64,000 bases of DNA from UBA6170 sp034429975 (GCA_034429975.1 DAOUFM010000047.1:22430-86429), one strand, 5' to 3'. Counted from the stretch's first letter, positions 42,204 to 51,584 are shown. Made by a program: numbers and translations. Notes: generated from the letters alone by a model not told the origin.

Positions 42204-43289
42204 ATGACTGAAAAGAAAGTTCGCGTTGCAATTATTGGTGTAGGAAATTGTGCTTCTTCCTTGGTGCAGGGAGTTCATTTTTATCGAAATGCTAAAGAAA
42301 CGGATCGAGTTCCAGGTTTGATGCATGTTAACTTGGGGGGTTACCACATTAATGATATTGAGTTTACGGCTGCTTTTGATATTGTTGAAACCAAGGTAGC
42401 AAAAGATTTGTCAGAAGCAATTTTTGCATATCCAAATAATACCTATAAATTTTCAGATGTACCAAACCTGAATGTAAAAGTTGAACGTGGTATGACACAT
42501 GATGGATTGGGTAAATATCTCAAAGAAATTGTCAAGAAAGCTCCTGGCTCAACAGCAGATATTGTTCAAATATTAAAGGACACCAAGACAGATGTGGTGG
42601 TAAGCTATTTGCCGGTTGGCTCTGAAATGGCGACCAAATGGTATGTCGAGCAGATTCTAGAAGCGGGTTGTGCATTTGTGAATGCCATCCCAGTTTTTAT
42701 TGCAAGCTCAGCTTATTGGGGCGAACGGTTCCGTCAAAAAGGTCTGCCGATCATTGGGGATGATATTAAAAGTCAGGTTGGAGCAACGATTTTGCACCGG
42801 GTGTTAACCAGCCTCTTTGTGGATCGCGGGGTGCAACTGGACCATACCTACCAGCTTAATTTCGGCGGGAATACCGATTTTCTAAATATGCTTGAACGGG
42901 AACGCCTGGAATCGAAAAAGATCTCAAAAACCGGAGCTGTTACCAGTATGTTGCCTTACACATTGCCGGAAGGAGATGTTCATGTGGGGCCTAGTGATCA
43001 TGTCCCGTGGTTGACTGACCGGAAGTGGTGTTATATTCGGATGGAAGGTACAACTTTTGGAAATGTTCCCTTAAATTTAGAGGCTAAACTGGAAGTTTGG
43101 GATTCACCTAATTCTGCTGGTGTCATTATTGACGCGGTGCGTTGTGCTAAACTGGCTTTGGATCGCAACATATCCGGGCCTTTATATGCCCCTTCCTCTT
43201 ATTTCATGAAGACTCCTCCGAAACAATATCAGGATAACATAGCCCGCGATATGACCGAAGCTTTCATTCGCGGAGAGATATCAGAATAA
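42204..43289 (+). CDS. ino1: Myo-inositol-1-phosphate synthase
   Basis: The enzyme cyclises glucose-6-phosphate to inositol-3-phosphate with bound NAD+, the first step to inositol lipids or compatible solutes. The 361-residue product has IIGVGNCASSLVQG (NAD-binding), GDDIKSQVGATILHR and LNFGGNTDFLNML, typical of the bacterial and archaeal short form. The ribosome site AAAAGGAG precedes the ATG. Upstream a TATAAT at 42146-42151 is a possible -10 box. The next genes encode lipoproteins and are unrelated by sequence. Confidence 0.95.
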   Translation: MTEKKVRVAIIGVGNCASSLVQGVHFYRNAKETDRVPGLMHVNLGGYHINDIEFTAAFDIVETKVAKDLSEAIFAYPNNTYKFSDVPNLNVKVERGMTHDGLGKYLKEIVKKAPGSTADIVQILKDTKTDVVVSYLPVGSEMATKWYVEQILEAGCAFVNAIPVFIASSAYWGERFRQKGLPIIGDDIKSQVGATILHRVLTSLFVDRGVQLDHTYQLNFGGNTDFLNMLERERLESKKISKTGAVTSMLPYTLPEGDVHVGPSDHVPWLTDRKWCYIRMEGTTFGNVPLNLEAKLEVWDSPNSAGVIIDAVRCAKLALDRNISGPLYAPSSYFMKTPPKQYQDNIARDMTEAFIRGEISE

Positions 43290-43313
43290 ACAAAGCATAT
43301 AATTGAAACAACA

Positions 43314-44507
43314 ATGAAAACCCGGGCAGTTTCAACCACATTCTCTTTGGTTTTGGCAATCCTCATTCTTCTTGTCGAAACGGGATGTAGTAAACTATCC
43401 GGGTTATCTGAACCAACAAAAAATTTCCCAACAACGACTTTACAATCATCACTTGCAACATTCACACCTTTTAAACCTGCCAGCCCAACACCTTTTCCTA
43501 CTGGTACAAATACACCAACTGTAATCCCCAGTGCAACCCCAACTGCTACGGCAACAAAATTTTCCTTAGAATCTTTTTCATATAGTTTTAAACCCAATAC
43601 AGCCATTCCAAGAACTTACCAGAACCAATGTGAATTTCTTTCAAAACGGTGGGGATTTGACAAAAGTAAACCTGGCACAATAATTGTACCTATCATGTAT
43701 CACTCAATCAGAAAGAGTGGCCGTGAACTACAAGATGAAAATCAGGTGACTCAGGAATACTTTGAATACACGATGGAATACGCAAAAAAATTAGGATTTG
43801 AAACGGTAACAACTGAGGAATTGGTGGGATTTTTGTATGAAAATAAGCCTATTCCACAGTTATCGATGATACTGATCCTGGATGATCGCCGATTAGGTGT
43901 GGTGAGAGAACATTTCATGGATTATCTGGAAAAATATGATTGGACCGTTACCCTGGCATATATCACCGGAGTTGCAACTCCACTGGAATGGAACGAATTT
44001 AAACGCTTGAATGTTAATGACCGCCTGGATTTGCAAGCTCATGGGTTTTATCACAACGGCGAGACATACATTACCGATAAAACCCCACAGGATGTGATTG
44101 AACAAGAAATTTATGGGCCGATTTCTGTTATTGAAGAACAATCCGGTCTGAAACCTTTGGCGTTTATCTGGCCGGGAGGAAATTTTAATACCTCAGCTAT
44201 TCAAATGGCTCGGGAAGCTGGATACAAGGTGGGGTTCACTGTCTTTTCCAGGGGACCCTTGATGTATAACTGGATACCACTGGGACCAGAAGAGGTAAAA
44301 ATGGACGATCCTCTCATGGTGTTACCGAGATATTGGAGTAGTTCTGCTACGCTTGCATTGGATAAAGCAGTTGAGATCTCATCACAGGCCGAAGAATTCG
44401 CCCGGGAAAACCGATCGCTGGAATATCTGTGGTATGCAAACTATTGTGATGGTTATCCCCCTTTGATGGATGTAAAAGATGAAAGCGCTTTCAGAAAAGA
44501 TCAATAA
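43314..44507 (+). CDS. Polysaccharide-deacetylase-like lipoprotein
   Basis: The 397-residue protein has a signal peptide with a possible lipobox ending LVETGC, and a Pro/Thr/Ser-rich linker (about 25-85). Then comes a NodB-like domain: PIMYHSIRKSG, LILDDRR (the metal Asp pair of TFDDG), QAHGFYHNG (HxxxH) and WPGGNFN. The normal TFDDG is changed to LILDDRR, but the Asp and the two His are kept. It is therefore a plausible metal-dependent deacetylase, acting outside the membrane. No ribosome site is evident. It begins 24 bases after ino1. Confidence 0.8.
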   Translation: MKTRAVSTTFSLVLAILILLVETGCSKLSGLSEPTKNFPTTTLQSSLATFTPFKPASPTPFPTGTNTPTVIPSATPTATATKFSLESFSYSFKPNTAIPRTYQNQCEFLSKRWGFDKSKPGTIIVPIMYHSIRKSGRELQDENQVTQEYFEYTMEYAKKLGFETVTTEELVGFLYENKPIPQLSMILILDDRRLGVVREHFMDYLEKYDWTVTLAYITGVATPLEWNEFKRLNVNDRLDLQAHGFYHNGETYITDKTPQDVIEQEIYGPISVIEEQSGLKPLAFIWPGGNFNTSAIQMAREAGYKVGFTVFSRGPLMYNWIPLGPEEVKMDDPLMVLPRYWSSSATLALDKAVEISSQAEEFARENRSLEYLWYANYCDGYPPLMDVKDESAFRKDQ

Positions 44508-44576
44508 TAAATTCAAGAAGTTCTGGAGGAATGCTCCAGTTTTATATTTATTGGCGATCAATTTGAGGAATAACCG

Positions 44577-46103
44577 ATGATTTCCAAAAAAGCATTGATT
44601 TTTTTCCTCCTCGCTTCTCTGGCTATTTTACATGGATGCGTTCAACCTTTTCCCCAAAAAAATACCTGGGTGCTGGATACAACTCCAATCGTTAATACGA
44701 TGAAATCAATTGGAACACCAACTATTACCCCCACAGCTCAGCGGACACCGTTTGTTATACCTACCAGAGAATTGGGAAAGCCAATGTATTCTCCTACGCC
44801 AGATAATCCTAAAATTCTACCAACTTTGCGATCTGAAGAAGTGATCTACACAGTTCAATGGAATGATGCCTTGAATTTAATCTCCAGAAGATACGGTGTG
44901 GATATGAATTCAATTATCGTTACCAATCAATTAGCTGACCCAAATCTACTGGAGGTTGGTCAAATTTTGGTAATTCCACCGCCGGATCCGAATAATAAAG
45001 CGCCGGCTTTCAAAATCGTGCCTGATTCTGAACTGGTATTTGGCCCTTCAGGAATTGGTTTTGACCCTCATCAATTTATTTATTCACATGATGGTTATCT
45101 TTCCTCTCTTGACCATTCAGACGAAGTTGTTCAACAAGTGGCATTGGATTATTCTATCAACCCCCGAATTCTGTTATCTGTCTTAGAATACGCAACCGGT
45201 TGGGTAACAGGGCCGAATCTAATTCCGGATAATTCAGCGACTCCTCAAGAGCCTGTAAAAGATGCCTGGGAGAGTGGTTTGTTCTCGGTATTGTCAAGAA
45301 TTTCTGAGTCTTTGAACTATGGTTACTATTCGTGGAAAGAAAATGAATTGAGCTATTATGTTTTAAGTGATGGAAGCTATGTACCGGCAGATGAAACCAT
45401 TAATGCTGGTACTGCTTCGGTTCAATATTGGGCCAGTACATTGTACGGAAAAGACAAATGGTTGCAAGCAATTTCAGAGAATGGCATTTATCGAACTTAT
45501 TTTAATTTTTTTAGCTTCCCTTTTGATTACACTTATGATCCCCTGGTACCTGAAGATCTCCAACAGCCTGATTTAATATTACCCTTCCAGCCTGGGGTTG
45601 CCTGGTCGTTTACTGGTGGACCGCACGCTGGATGGGACTTCGGTTCCGCCTGGGCAGCTTTGGATTTTGCCCCTCCTGGCAGCCCGATGGGTTGTGTTGT
45701 CAGTATTGATTGGGCGACAGCAGTTGCTGATGGTTTAATTCTTCGTTCAGATCAGGGAGCTGTTATCCAAGATCTGGATGGGGATGGATATGAGCAAACG
45801 GGTTGGGTAATTCTATATATGCATATGGATTATTGGGAACGTGTTCAAGCAGGTAAGTATGTTAAAGCTGGCGATTTAATTGGTCACCCATCTTGTGAAG
45901 GTGGAGTGTCCACTGGAACACATCTGCATATCGCCAGAAAATTCAATGGAGAATGGATTCGTGCAGATGGAAGTTCACCTTTTGTGATGAGTGGTTTTGT
46001 ACCCAAATCAAATGGGTTAGAGTATGATGGAACTTTAATTGGGAATGGAGTTTTTATTGAAGCCTCGGAGTTTTTCCGGCTCGAAAGCCTTATTTACCGT
46101 TAA
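44577..46103 (+). CDS. LysM/M23 peptidase-like lipoprotein (first of three)
   Basis: The 508-residue protein has a lipobox (LAILHGC), a Thr/Pro-rich linker, one LysM domain (about 90-135; VQWNDALNLISRRYGVD), and a helical region (about 150-330). A C-terminal M23-like domain follows (about 340-490), with TGGPHAGWDFG, LDFAPPG, an inserted DLDGDGYEQTGW element, YMHM, and THLHIARK. The His-Asp-His metal residues are kept. Expected role is peptidoglycan cleavage or binding on the outer face of the membrane. It heads a tandem family of three. Confidence 0.85.
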   Translation: MISKKALIFFLLASLAILHGCVQPFPQKNTWVLDTTPIVNTMKSIGTPTITPTAQRTPFVIPTRELGKPMYSPTPDNPKILPTLRSEEVIYTVQWNDALNLISRRYGVDMNSIIVTNQLADPNLLEVGQILVIPPPDPNNKAPAFKIVPDSELVFGPSGIGFDPHQFIYSHDGYLSSLDHSDEVVQQVALDYSINPRILLSVLEYATGWVTGPNLIPDNSATPQEPVKDAWESGLFSVLSRISESLNYGYYSWKENELSYYVLSDGSYVPADETINAGTASVQYWASTLYGKDKWLQAISENGIYRTYFNFFSFPFDYTYDPLVPEDLQQPDLILPFQPGVAWSFTGGPHAGWDFGSAWAALDFAPPGSPMGCVVSIDWATAVADGLILRSDQGAVIQDLDGDGYEQTGWVILYMHMDYWERVQAGKYVKAGDLIGHPSCEGGVSTGTHLHIARKFNGEWIRADGSSPFVMSGFVPKSNGLEYDGTLIGNGVFIEASEFFRLESLIYR

Positions 46104-47712
46104 GATACGGTTCATACTGCTTACTGGAATTTTACTGACAATGATCCTTTCTTCCTGTAATTTGGGAAGTTACTATGTGAGTGCGTTGGATATAACGGCA
46201 ACCGCAGTTTTTGCTGCAGCGTTGGATCAGGCTGAAGTTAGTTTTAAATCCACCCAGCAACCCCCGGCAATTGTGCAACCGACTCCAATTCCTCAGGTTC
46301 CAACTTTGATCACTGAAATTAATTCTGAACCGCAGGAAGCTCCACCTGAAGAGATCACGATTCCGATATTGCAGAATAACCCATTTCCTACGGCTACTCG
46401 TGACAATCAGGAAAGACCACCTGTTTTATACTATACCCAGAGTGGAGACACTTTGAACGTTGTGGCAGCTCGCTTTGGCGTCTCAGTTGATGAAATCAAA
46501 ATTCAAACAGAAATTTCTCCGCGTGAATTAATCAAGCCACAAACACTTTTAGTGATCCCGGATTACTATGGGTTTGATATCGCTACTGATCCAATTTTGC
46601 CTGATAGTGAAATCATTTATTCCCCATCTGCTCTGGATTTTAATATCGAAGATTTTGTTAATCAAGCTGGGGGATATCTCAGTACCTACCAGGAATACAC
46701 TGGTGAAGGCTGGATGAGTGGTGCTGCGATTATTAAAAAAGTCGCAACCGAAGAATCCATTAATCCGCGCTTGTTGATAGGGCTTTTAGAATTTCAAAGT
46801 GGTTGGGTTTATGGACAGCCGGCGAATATTTTCAAAAAAGACTATCCCATGGGCTTTGCGATTGTTGATAAAAAAGGGTTACTTAAACAGATTGCCTTTA
46901 GTGTAAAAGTTTTAGGGAATGGTTATTATGGATGGCGGGAAGGCCGGATCACTGGCGTGGTTTTTTCTGATGGAACACAAAGGAGAATACAACCAAAAAT
47001 GAATGCTGGTTCAGCAGCCATAGAACACTTCTTTGCTAATTTTTATGATCCAGATCGTTGGTTAGGGGTTTTATATGGTAATGAAAGCTTCCCGGCTTTG
47101 TATGAAAAAATGTTTGGGTCACCCTGGATTCGAGCTTTATCGGTTGAACCTTTATATTCGATTGGATTGGCGCAACCAAAATTAGAATTACCTTTCATGC
47201 CAGGAAAAATCTGGGCGCATACTGGTGGACCCCACCCAGCCTGGGGTGCTTACGGAGCCTGGGCAGCATTGGACTTTGCGCCTGGTTCTTCGGAATCGGG
47301 CTGTGTTTCCAGCCCCGAATGGGTGGTAGCTTCAGCGCCAGGTCTGGTTGTACGTACCGCTCCTGGTGTGGTTGTTCTGGATCTGGACGGCGATGGATAT
47401 GAGCAAACCGGATGGGTAATTTTATATTTGCATATTGCCAGTGAGGGAAAGGTGACCAAAGGAACTTACCTGGATCAGGACGGGTTAATTGGACACCCAT
47501 CCTGTGAAGGTGGCAGTGCGAACGGAACCCATGTTCACATCGCGCGTAAATATAATGGAGAATGGATTGCAGCAGATGGTCCTTTAGCCTGGAATTTGAG
47601 TGGGTGGATTTCCTATCAAGGGGACAAGATGTATGAGGGGAAATTGGTTAAAAAAGATGCAGTCGTGTTTGCCCGAACGTATGGATCGCATGAATCCGTA
47701 ATTGTTCGTTAA
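46057..47712 (+). CDS. LysM/M23 peptidase-like lipoprotein (second of three)
   Basis: The frame overlaps the end of the first paralogue and is open from 46039. I favour a TTG at 46057, with GGAG just upstream, giving 551 residues. A TTG at 46039 and an ATG at 46045 are alternatives. It has a lipobox (TMILSSC), LysM (TQSGDTLNVVAARFGVS), the helical middle domain and the M23-like end: TGGPHPAWGAYG, LDFAPGSS, DLDGDGYEQTGW, YLHI, THVHIARK. Likely an active exported peptidase or cell-wall-binding protein. It is the longest copy. Confidence 0.82.
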   Translation: MKPRSFSGSKALFTVKIRFILLTGILLTMILSSCNLGSYYVSALDITATAVFAAALDQAEVSFKSTQQPPAIVQPTPIPQVPTLITEINSEPQEAPPEEITIPILQNNPFPTATRDNQERPPVLYYTQSGDTLNVVAARFGVSVDEIKIQTEISPRELIKPQTLLVIPDYYGFDIATDPILPDSEIIYSPSALDFNIEDFVNQAGGYLSTYQEYTGEGWMSGAAIIKKVATEESINPRLLIGLLEFQSGWVYGQPANIFKKDYPMGFAIVDKKGLLKQIAFSVKVLGNGYYGWREGRITGVVFSDGTQRRIQPKMNAGSAAIEHFFANFYDPDRWLGVLYGNESFPALYEKMFGSPWIRALSVEPLYSIGLAQPKLELPFMPGKIWAHTGGPHPAWGAYGAWAALDFAPGSSESGCVSSPEWVVASAPGLVVRTAPGVVVLDLDGDGYEQTGWVILYLHIASEGKVTKGTYLDQDGLIGHPSCEGGSANGTHVHIARKYNGEWIAADGPLAWNLSGWISYQGDKMYEGKLVKKDAVVFARTYGSHESVIVR

Positions 47713-47769
47713 AGAATCGATTTTCGTTTTTCTTTTTTGAGGCTGAATTCGAATTATAATGTTGAATAA

Positions 47770-49275
47770 GTGAACCAAATAACCTTTATTCTTTTGAGAA
47801 TTAAAACAAAAATATCCATCCTTTTGGTGCTTGGAATTATCCTTTCAGCCTGTTCACCCACACCAAAGCAACCTTTGCATTTGATTCCACCAGATGAGAT
47901 TGAAAATGCTCAAAATGAAGCGATGCAGGAATTTACTCCGATGGCAACCCGGCCTTCGTATCCTCCTGGTACTCTGGTTGATTATATTGCTCAAAGTGGG
48001 GATTCCGTTCTCTCAATCGCAGCGCATTTTAATAGCACGGAAGAAGAAATTCGAAAGGCAAATCCCATCATCCCGCCTGATGCCACAACCATGCCTCCGG
48101 GATTTCCAATGAAAATCCCGATTTATTACGAAGCTATCTGGAGCAGCTCATTTCAGATTATCCCTGATATTGCTTTTGTTTATGGACCGCGGGATGTTGG
48201 TTTTGATGTAGCTGCATTTGTAAATGCCCAACCGGGCTGGTTTAAGAATTCAAGAGATGCGATTGGGATGTTGATTCGACCGGGTTCAGAAATTATTCAA
48301 TATGTTAGTGAACATTTCAGTGTCAGCCCAAAATTATTATTAGCTATCCTGGAATATCAAACTGGAGCTTTAACAAACCCGGATCCGCCTATTTCAATTT
48401 CGGATTATTTACTTGGCTACGAAAATAAACAATACATGGGCTTATCCCAACAATTGATATGGGCAGCAAATCGATTAAATAATGGCTATTATGAATGGCG
48501 GGATGGCAGCTTGAAAACTTACCTGCATAAAGATGGACGGCTTGAACGTCCTGACCCCTGGCAAAACGCTGCCTCTGCTGCTTTGCAATATTATTTCTCT
48601 CAAATAATGAGCCGGGATACCTACAACCTTGCCGTTAGCTCTGGAGGTTTGTTGGAAACATACACCCAATTATTTGGTGATCCCTGGAAAGGGGATTTAA
48701 CTTTAATCCCCGGAAGTTTGCGACAACCTGAAATGATCCTACCTTTTGCTCCCGGTCAAACCTGGGCATATACTGGTGGACCTCATACTGGGTGGGGGAA
48801 AGGCGCCCCTTTTGCAGCCATTGATTTAGCACCCGGGAGTATTGTTGGTGGTTGCACACCTTCGGAATACCCGGCGTTGGCTGTTGCCGATGGATTAGTC
48901 GTGCGTACTGACACGGCCCTTGCCGTTTTAGATTTGGACGGCGATGGGGATGAGCGCACGGGCTGGGTAGTTTTTTACCTGCATTTGCGGAATACAGACC
49001 TGCCAACGGTGGGGCAACAGCTTAAACGTGGAGATATAATTGGTTATCCATCTTGCGATGGCGGACGGTCAACCGGCACACACGTTCACATAGCCAGGAA
49101 ATATAATGGGGAATGGATACTGGCTGGAGGCGCAATTCCATTCAATCTGGAAGGCTGGGTGGTAAAAAATGGAAACACGGACTATCAAGGCTTTTTAGAA
49201 AAAGATGGCAGGGTGTTAAGAGCCTGTGTTTGTTCAGACAAAGATAGTCAAATTACCGCAGTAGGTTTACCTTAA
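47770..49275 (+). CDS. LysM/M23 peptidase-like lipoprotein (third of three)
   Basis: The 501-residue protein starts with GTG at 47770, nine bases after TATAAT (47755-47760), so the transcript may be leaderless. It has a lipobox (GIILSAC), a short linker, LysM (AQSGDSVLSIAAHFNS), the helical domain and an M23-like end with TGGPHTGWGKG, IDLAPGS, DLDGDGDERTGW, YLHL, and THVHIARK. All three copies share the DxDxDG insertion. The likely separate promoter means this copy could be regulated independently of the first two. Confidence 0.83.
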   Translation: MNQITFILLRIKTKISILLVLGIILSACSPTPKQPLHLIPPDEIENAQNEAMQEFTPMATRPSYPPGTLVDYIAQSGDSVLSIAAHFNSTEEEIRKANPIIPPDATTMPPGFPMKIPIYYEAIWSSSFQIIPDIAFVYGPRDVGFDVAAFVNAQPGWFKNSRDAIGMLIRPGSEIIQYVSEHFSVSPKLLLAILEYQTGALTNPDPPISISDYLLGYENKQYMGLSQQLIWAANRLNNGYYEWRDGSLKTYLHKDGRLERPDPWQNAASAALQYYFSQIMSRDTYNLAVSSGGLLETYTQLFGDPWKGDLTLIPGSLRQPEMILPFAPGQTWAYTGGPHTGWGKGAPFAAIDLAPGSIVGGCTPSEYPALAVADGLVVRTDTALAVLDLDGDGDERTGWVVFYLHLRNTDLPTVGQQLKRGDIIGYPSCDGGRSTGTHVHIARKYNGEWILAGGAIPFNLEGWVVKNGNTDYQGFLEKDGRVLRACVCSDKDSQITAVGLP

Positions 49276-49279
49276 AGAA

Positions 49280-49696
49280 CTAGGCTTCCAAAATGGTTAT
49301 TTTATGACCAATTGTCGCTGATTTCGCTAAAATTGCCTGACCTGGGCAATACTTGGTTTCCGATAACATAACCGCTTTTTCAACGGACGCCGGATCAAGG
49401 TTATTCCCCGTAATAATATATTCAATCATAATTTCAGAGAAAATTTTTGGGTGGCTTTCAACCCGATCAGCATGCACCTTAACCTCGAAACCCGTTACTT
49501 CCTGGCGCATTTTCTCAAGGATAGAAATCACATCCATCCCTGTGCAGCCGGCCAGACCGATAACAAACATCTCCATTGGCAGAAAACCGCCATCAGATCC
49601 GCCAACTTCTTTCTTGCCGTCTAAAGGTAGTGTATATCCTGAATCTGCTGTTCCTGTAAAACTTAATCCTTTATGCCAAGTTACTTTTCCATCCAT
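49280..49696 (-). CDS. OsmC-like thiol peroxidase
   Basis: OsmC-family enzymes reduce organic hydroperoxides using two cysteines. The 138-residue product has both Cys (IGLAGCTGMDV and ETKYCPGQA) and a typical FTGTADSGY/PLDGKKEVGG N-terminal part. The ATG at 49696 gives good spacing from the TAGGAGG ribosome site; the frame is open up to 49747. It lies 19 bases after the selenoprotein gene on the same strand. The two are probably co-transcribed in a thiol-redox operon. Confidence 0.88.
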   Translation of the reverse strand: MDGKVTWHKGLSFTGTADSGYTLPLDGKKEVGGSDGGFLPMEMFVIGLAGCTGMDVISILEKMRQEVTGFEVKVHADRVESHPKIFSEIMIEYIITGNNLDPASVEKAVMLSETKYCPGQAILAKSATIGHKITILEA

Positions 49697-49715
49697 TTTT
49701 TTCATTCCTCCTAAT

Positions 49716-50390
49716 TTAATTTTGCGATAATGCTTTTTCGATCTCACCCATTAACCTGGCTTCGGGGACTGCCCCCACCACTTCGCCAGAACCATTGTTA
49801 ATAATCGTATGAGGGACCCCCGATACGTTGAATTGGCTGGAAAGTTCAGGAAATTCCATTGCTTCCACCATTTCACCGGTTACAAATTTACTTTCCATTG
49901 CCATTTGATGAGCCAGGTACACGGCCTGGGGGCAATATGGTCAGGTTGGGGTAATAAATACCTGTAAGTTAACCGGCTTTTCTATTTTTGATAATTTTTC
50001 ACGTGTAGCAGGTGATAAACCTGAATCTTGTTTTGAAACCATTACCAGATCGTTAACCAGGGTTGTGAATTCGTGCCCGGCTGGAATGCCTGATAACCTG
50101 ATCCGATAATCGACAACTTCGCCATCTTTTACCCCCGCAATGACCGTCATCGGTACTTTATCGATCTTATATTCCTGAACTTTCTCAGGATTTTCTTCAA
50201 GATCATACATTTCCAAAGTGATCAAGTCACTCAATTCTGAAATTTCTTCAAGTAAGCCTGCAGTTTCGGAACAATAATCACAATGTTGTTCTTTGCTACC
50301 GAAAAACAGTATTTTTACCGGGTTTTCTAGCTCTGAAAAGAATTCCTTTACCTGTTCTTTGATTTTGTCATCCAACAAACTACTTGTCAT
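49716..50390 (-). CDS. Selenocysteine-containing glutaredoxin-like protein disulfide oxidoreductase (UGA = Sec150)
   Basis: Read through the UGA at 49941-49943 the frame encodes 224 residues. It has two thioredoxin-like units: the first with QHCDYCSE (Cys37/Cys40) and the second with VFITPT-Sec-PYCPQA. The homologous motif in protein disulfide oxidoreductases (PDO, TIGR02187-type) is C-P-Y-C, so Sec150 replaces the N-terminal nucleophilic Cys of the active C-terminal unit. Downstream sequence continues in frame (GVPHTIINNG cis-Pro loop). Any normal caller reports two broken ORFs (149 and 68 residues). selA lies on the same strand upstream. A candidate SECIS follows the UGA. Confidence 0.87.
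49895..49943 (-). promoter_or_regulatory. Candidate bacterial SECIS element in the PDO gene
   Basis: Directly after the UGA (minus strand 49943-49941), CCA pairs with TGG (49940-49938 with 49897-49895). After a 2-base bulge, TTGCC pairs with GGCAA (49935-49931 with 49902-49898). After an asymmetric internal loop, CCAGG pairs with CCTGG (49929-49925 with 49917-49913) around the loop CCGTGTA. The apical loop begins 16 bases after the UGA, within the range expected for bacterial SECIS elements. A G is third rather than first or second in the loop. Confidence 0.6.
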
Positions 50391-50436
50391 CTTTTCTCCT
50401 GTTTTTTACCATCTTCCCAAGATGGAAATTTATTTA

Positions 50437-50637
50437 TCAGGTGAAACAACCACCTGAGGTATAACCGCAATTTGAACAAACCAGGTTGAGCATTCCATTA
50501 TATTCGAAAAAACCTTCTTCACATTTCCAGCACTTTCCTCCGAACCGTACTTCCTGGCTGGTGTCATTCCATTCCGGTTTCATTTGGTAAGAAGTTAGCT
50601 GTTCAGCTTTTTCGAAAACTTGGTCATCCAGATTCAT
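50437..50637 (-). CDS. Small zinc-ribbon protein
   Basis: The 66-residue protein has two CxxC knuckles (GKCWKCEEG and LVCSNCGYTSGGC) and an acidic N-terminal half. This is a rubredoxin- or zinc-ribbon-like fold of unknown role. It starts with ATG behind AAAGGA, 46 bases upstream of the selenoprotein gene on the same strand. It is probably part of the redox operon. A family function is not recognised. Confidence 0.7.
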   Translation of the reverse strand: MNLDDQVFEKAEQLTSYQMKPEWNDTSQEVRFGGKCWKCEEGFFEYNGMLNLVCSNCGYTSGGCFT

Positions 50638-50736
50638 ATCAATCCTTTAGATGCATCATACCCCAAAAAGTGGCATTTAAAAAAGAAATGAGAGTATATC
50701 GGATTTTCTGATTATTCAGGATACAAACTCATTTTT

Positions 50737-50985
50737 TTATTTTTTATATTGTTCAAGATTTAATCGATAAAACAATCTATCTTTCACATCCTCAGGGGCT
50801 TTTTCGTTTTCAGCCTGTTGATGATAAATATCAATAGTCTTTTTTAACGTGTTGACAACAATCCTACAATTATCACACTCACTGAGATGTTTATCCAACT
50901 CAGCACACAATTCTTCCGATAAATCGCCATCCACGTAGGCTGAGATTACATTCACAAAATCTTTACAATGGTGATGTTTTTCCAT
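50737..50985 (-). CDS. Zinc-binding anti-sigma factor (ZAS/zf-HC2)
   Basis: The 82-residue protein has HxxxCxxC (DKHLSECDNC) in the order of zinc-binding anti-sigma domains, preceded by a further Cys (HHHCKDF). Such proteins hold their sigma factor and release it when the zinc-thiol site is oxidised. The ATG is two bases after the stop of the sigma gene, indicating translational coupling. There is no membrane segment, so it is a soluble redox sensor type (RsrA-like; inference). Confidence 0.85.
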   Translation of the reverse strand: MEKHHHCKDFVNVISAYVDGDLSEELCAELDKHLSECDNCRIVVNTLKKTIDIYHQQAENEKAPEDVKDRLFYRLNLEQYKK

Positions 50986-50987
50986 AA

Positions 50988-51584
50988 CTATTTCTCCACC
51001 AATTTTTCACCAAAATACGCACTTAATTCTTCTCTTAATCTCATCCTGGCTCGTAATAATCTTGTTTTTACATTCGTTTCTGTGAGATTTAACGCTTCAG
51101 CAGTTTCTAAGATCGATAAACCTTCAACATCTCTTAATATGAACACTGTTCGTAAGTTTTCAGGCAGTTTGTGAATAGCTTGGTCTAAAATTTCCCTGGT
51201 TTCGTTGGATAGAAATTCAGATTCAGGCAAACAACACCAATCAACGATTTGTGAAACAGAAATGCCATTATCTTCCTCATCGTTTTCATCGTTTACAAGC
51301 GCTACCTCAGGTTTTCTTTTGCGGATTACCATGAGCGCTTCGTTAACAGCGATGCGATATAACCAGGTTGAAAGTGAAGATCTTCCTTCAAAGGAGCCAA
51401 TTGATTTGATGGCTTTAATGAACGTTTCCTGTAAGACATCTTCTGCTTCAGTCGAACTGCTTAACATTCGTAAAGCAACCCGGTATACTGAATCCGAGTA
51501 AAGCTGGACCATTTTTGTTATTTCATCCTGATCGCCCGACTGCAACTTTTTGATATTTAAATGTTCTGTGTCATCGTTAATCAT
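50988..51584 (-). CDS. ECF-type RNA polymerase sigma factor
   Basis: The 198-residue protein has sigma-70 region 2 (about 20-90; VYRVALRMLSSSTEAEDVLQETFIKA and SLSTWLYRIAVNEALMVIRKRK) and region 4 (about 135-190; LPENLRTVFILRDVEGLSILETAEALNLTETNVKTRLLRARMRLRE). A short acidic linker joins them. It forms a sigma/anti-sigma pair with the next gene and probably controls the redox genes downstream, though its promoter motif was not established. Confidence 0.93.
   Translation of the reverse strand: MINDDTEHLNIKKLQSGDQDEITKMVQLYSDSVYRVALRMLSSSTEAEDVLQETFIKAIKSIGSFEGRSSLSTWLYRIAVNEALMVIRKRKPEVALVNDENDEEDNGISVSQIVDWCCLPESEFLSNETREILDQAIHKLPENLRTVFILRDVEGLSILETAEALNLTETNVKTRLLRARMRLREELSAYFGEKLVEK

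Noticed and set aside
46039..46056. Upstream TTG (46039) or ATG (46045) as start of the second LysM/M23 gene
   Set aside because: Neither has a ribosome site, whereas the TTG at 46057 follows GGAG. They remain possible, since all give a signal peptide.
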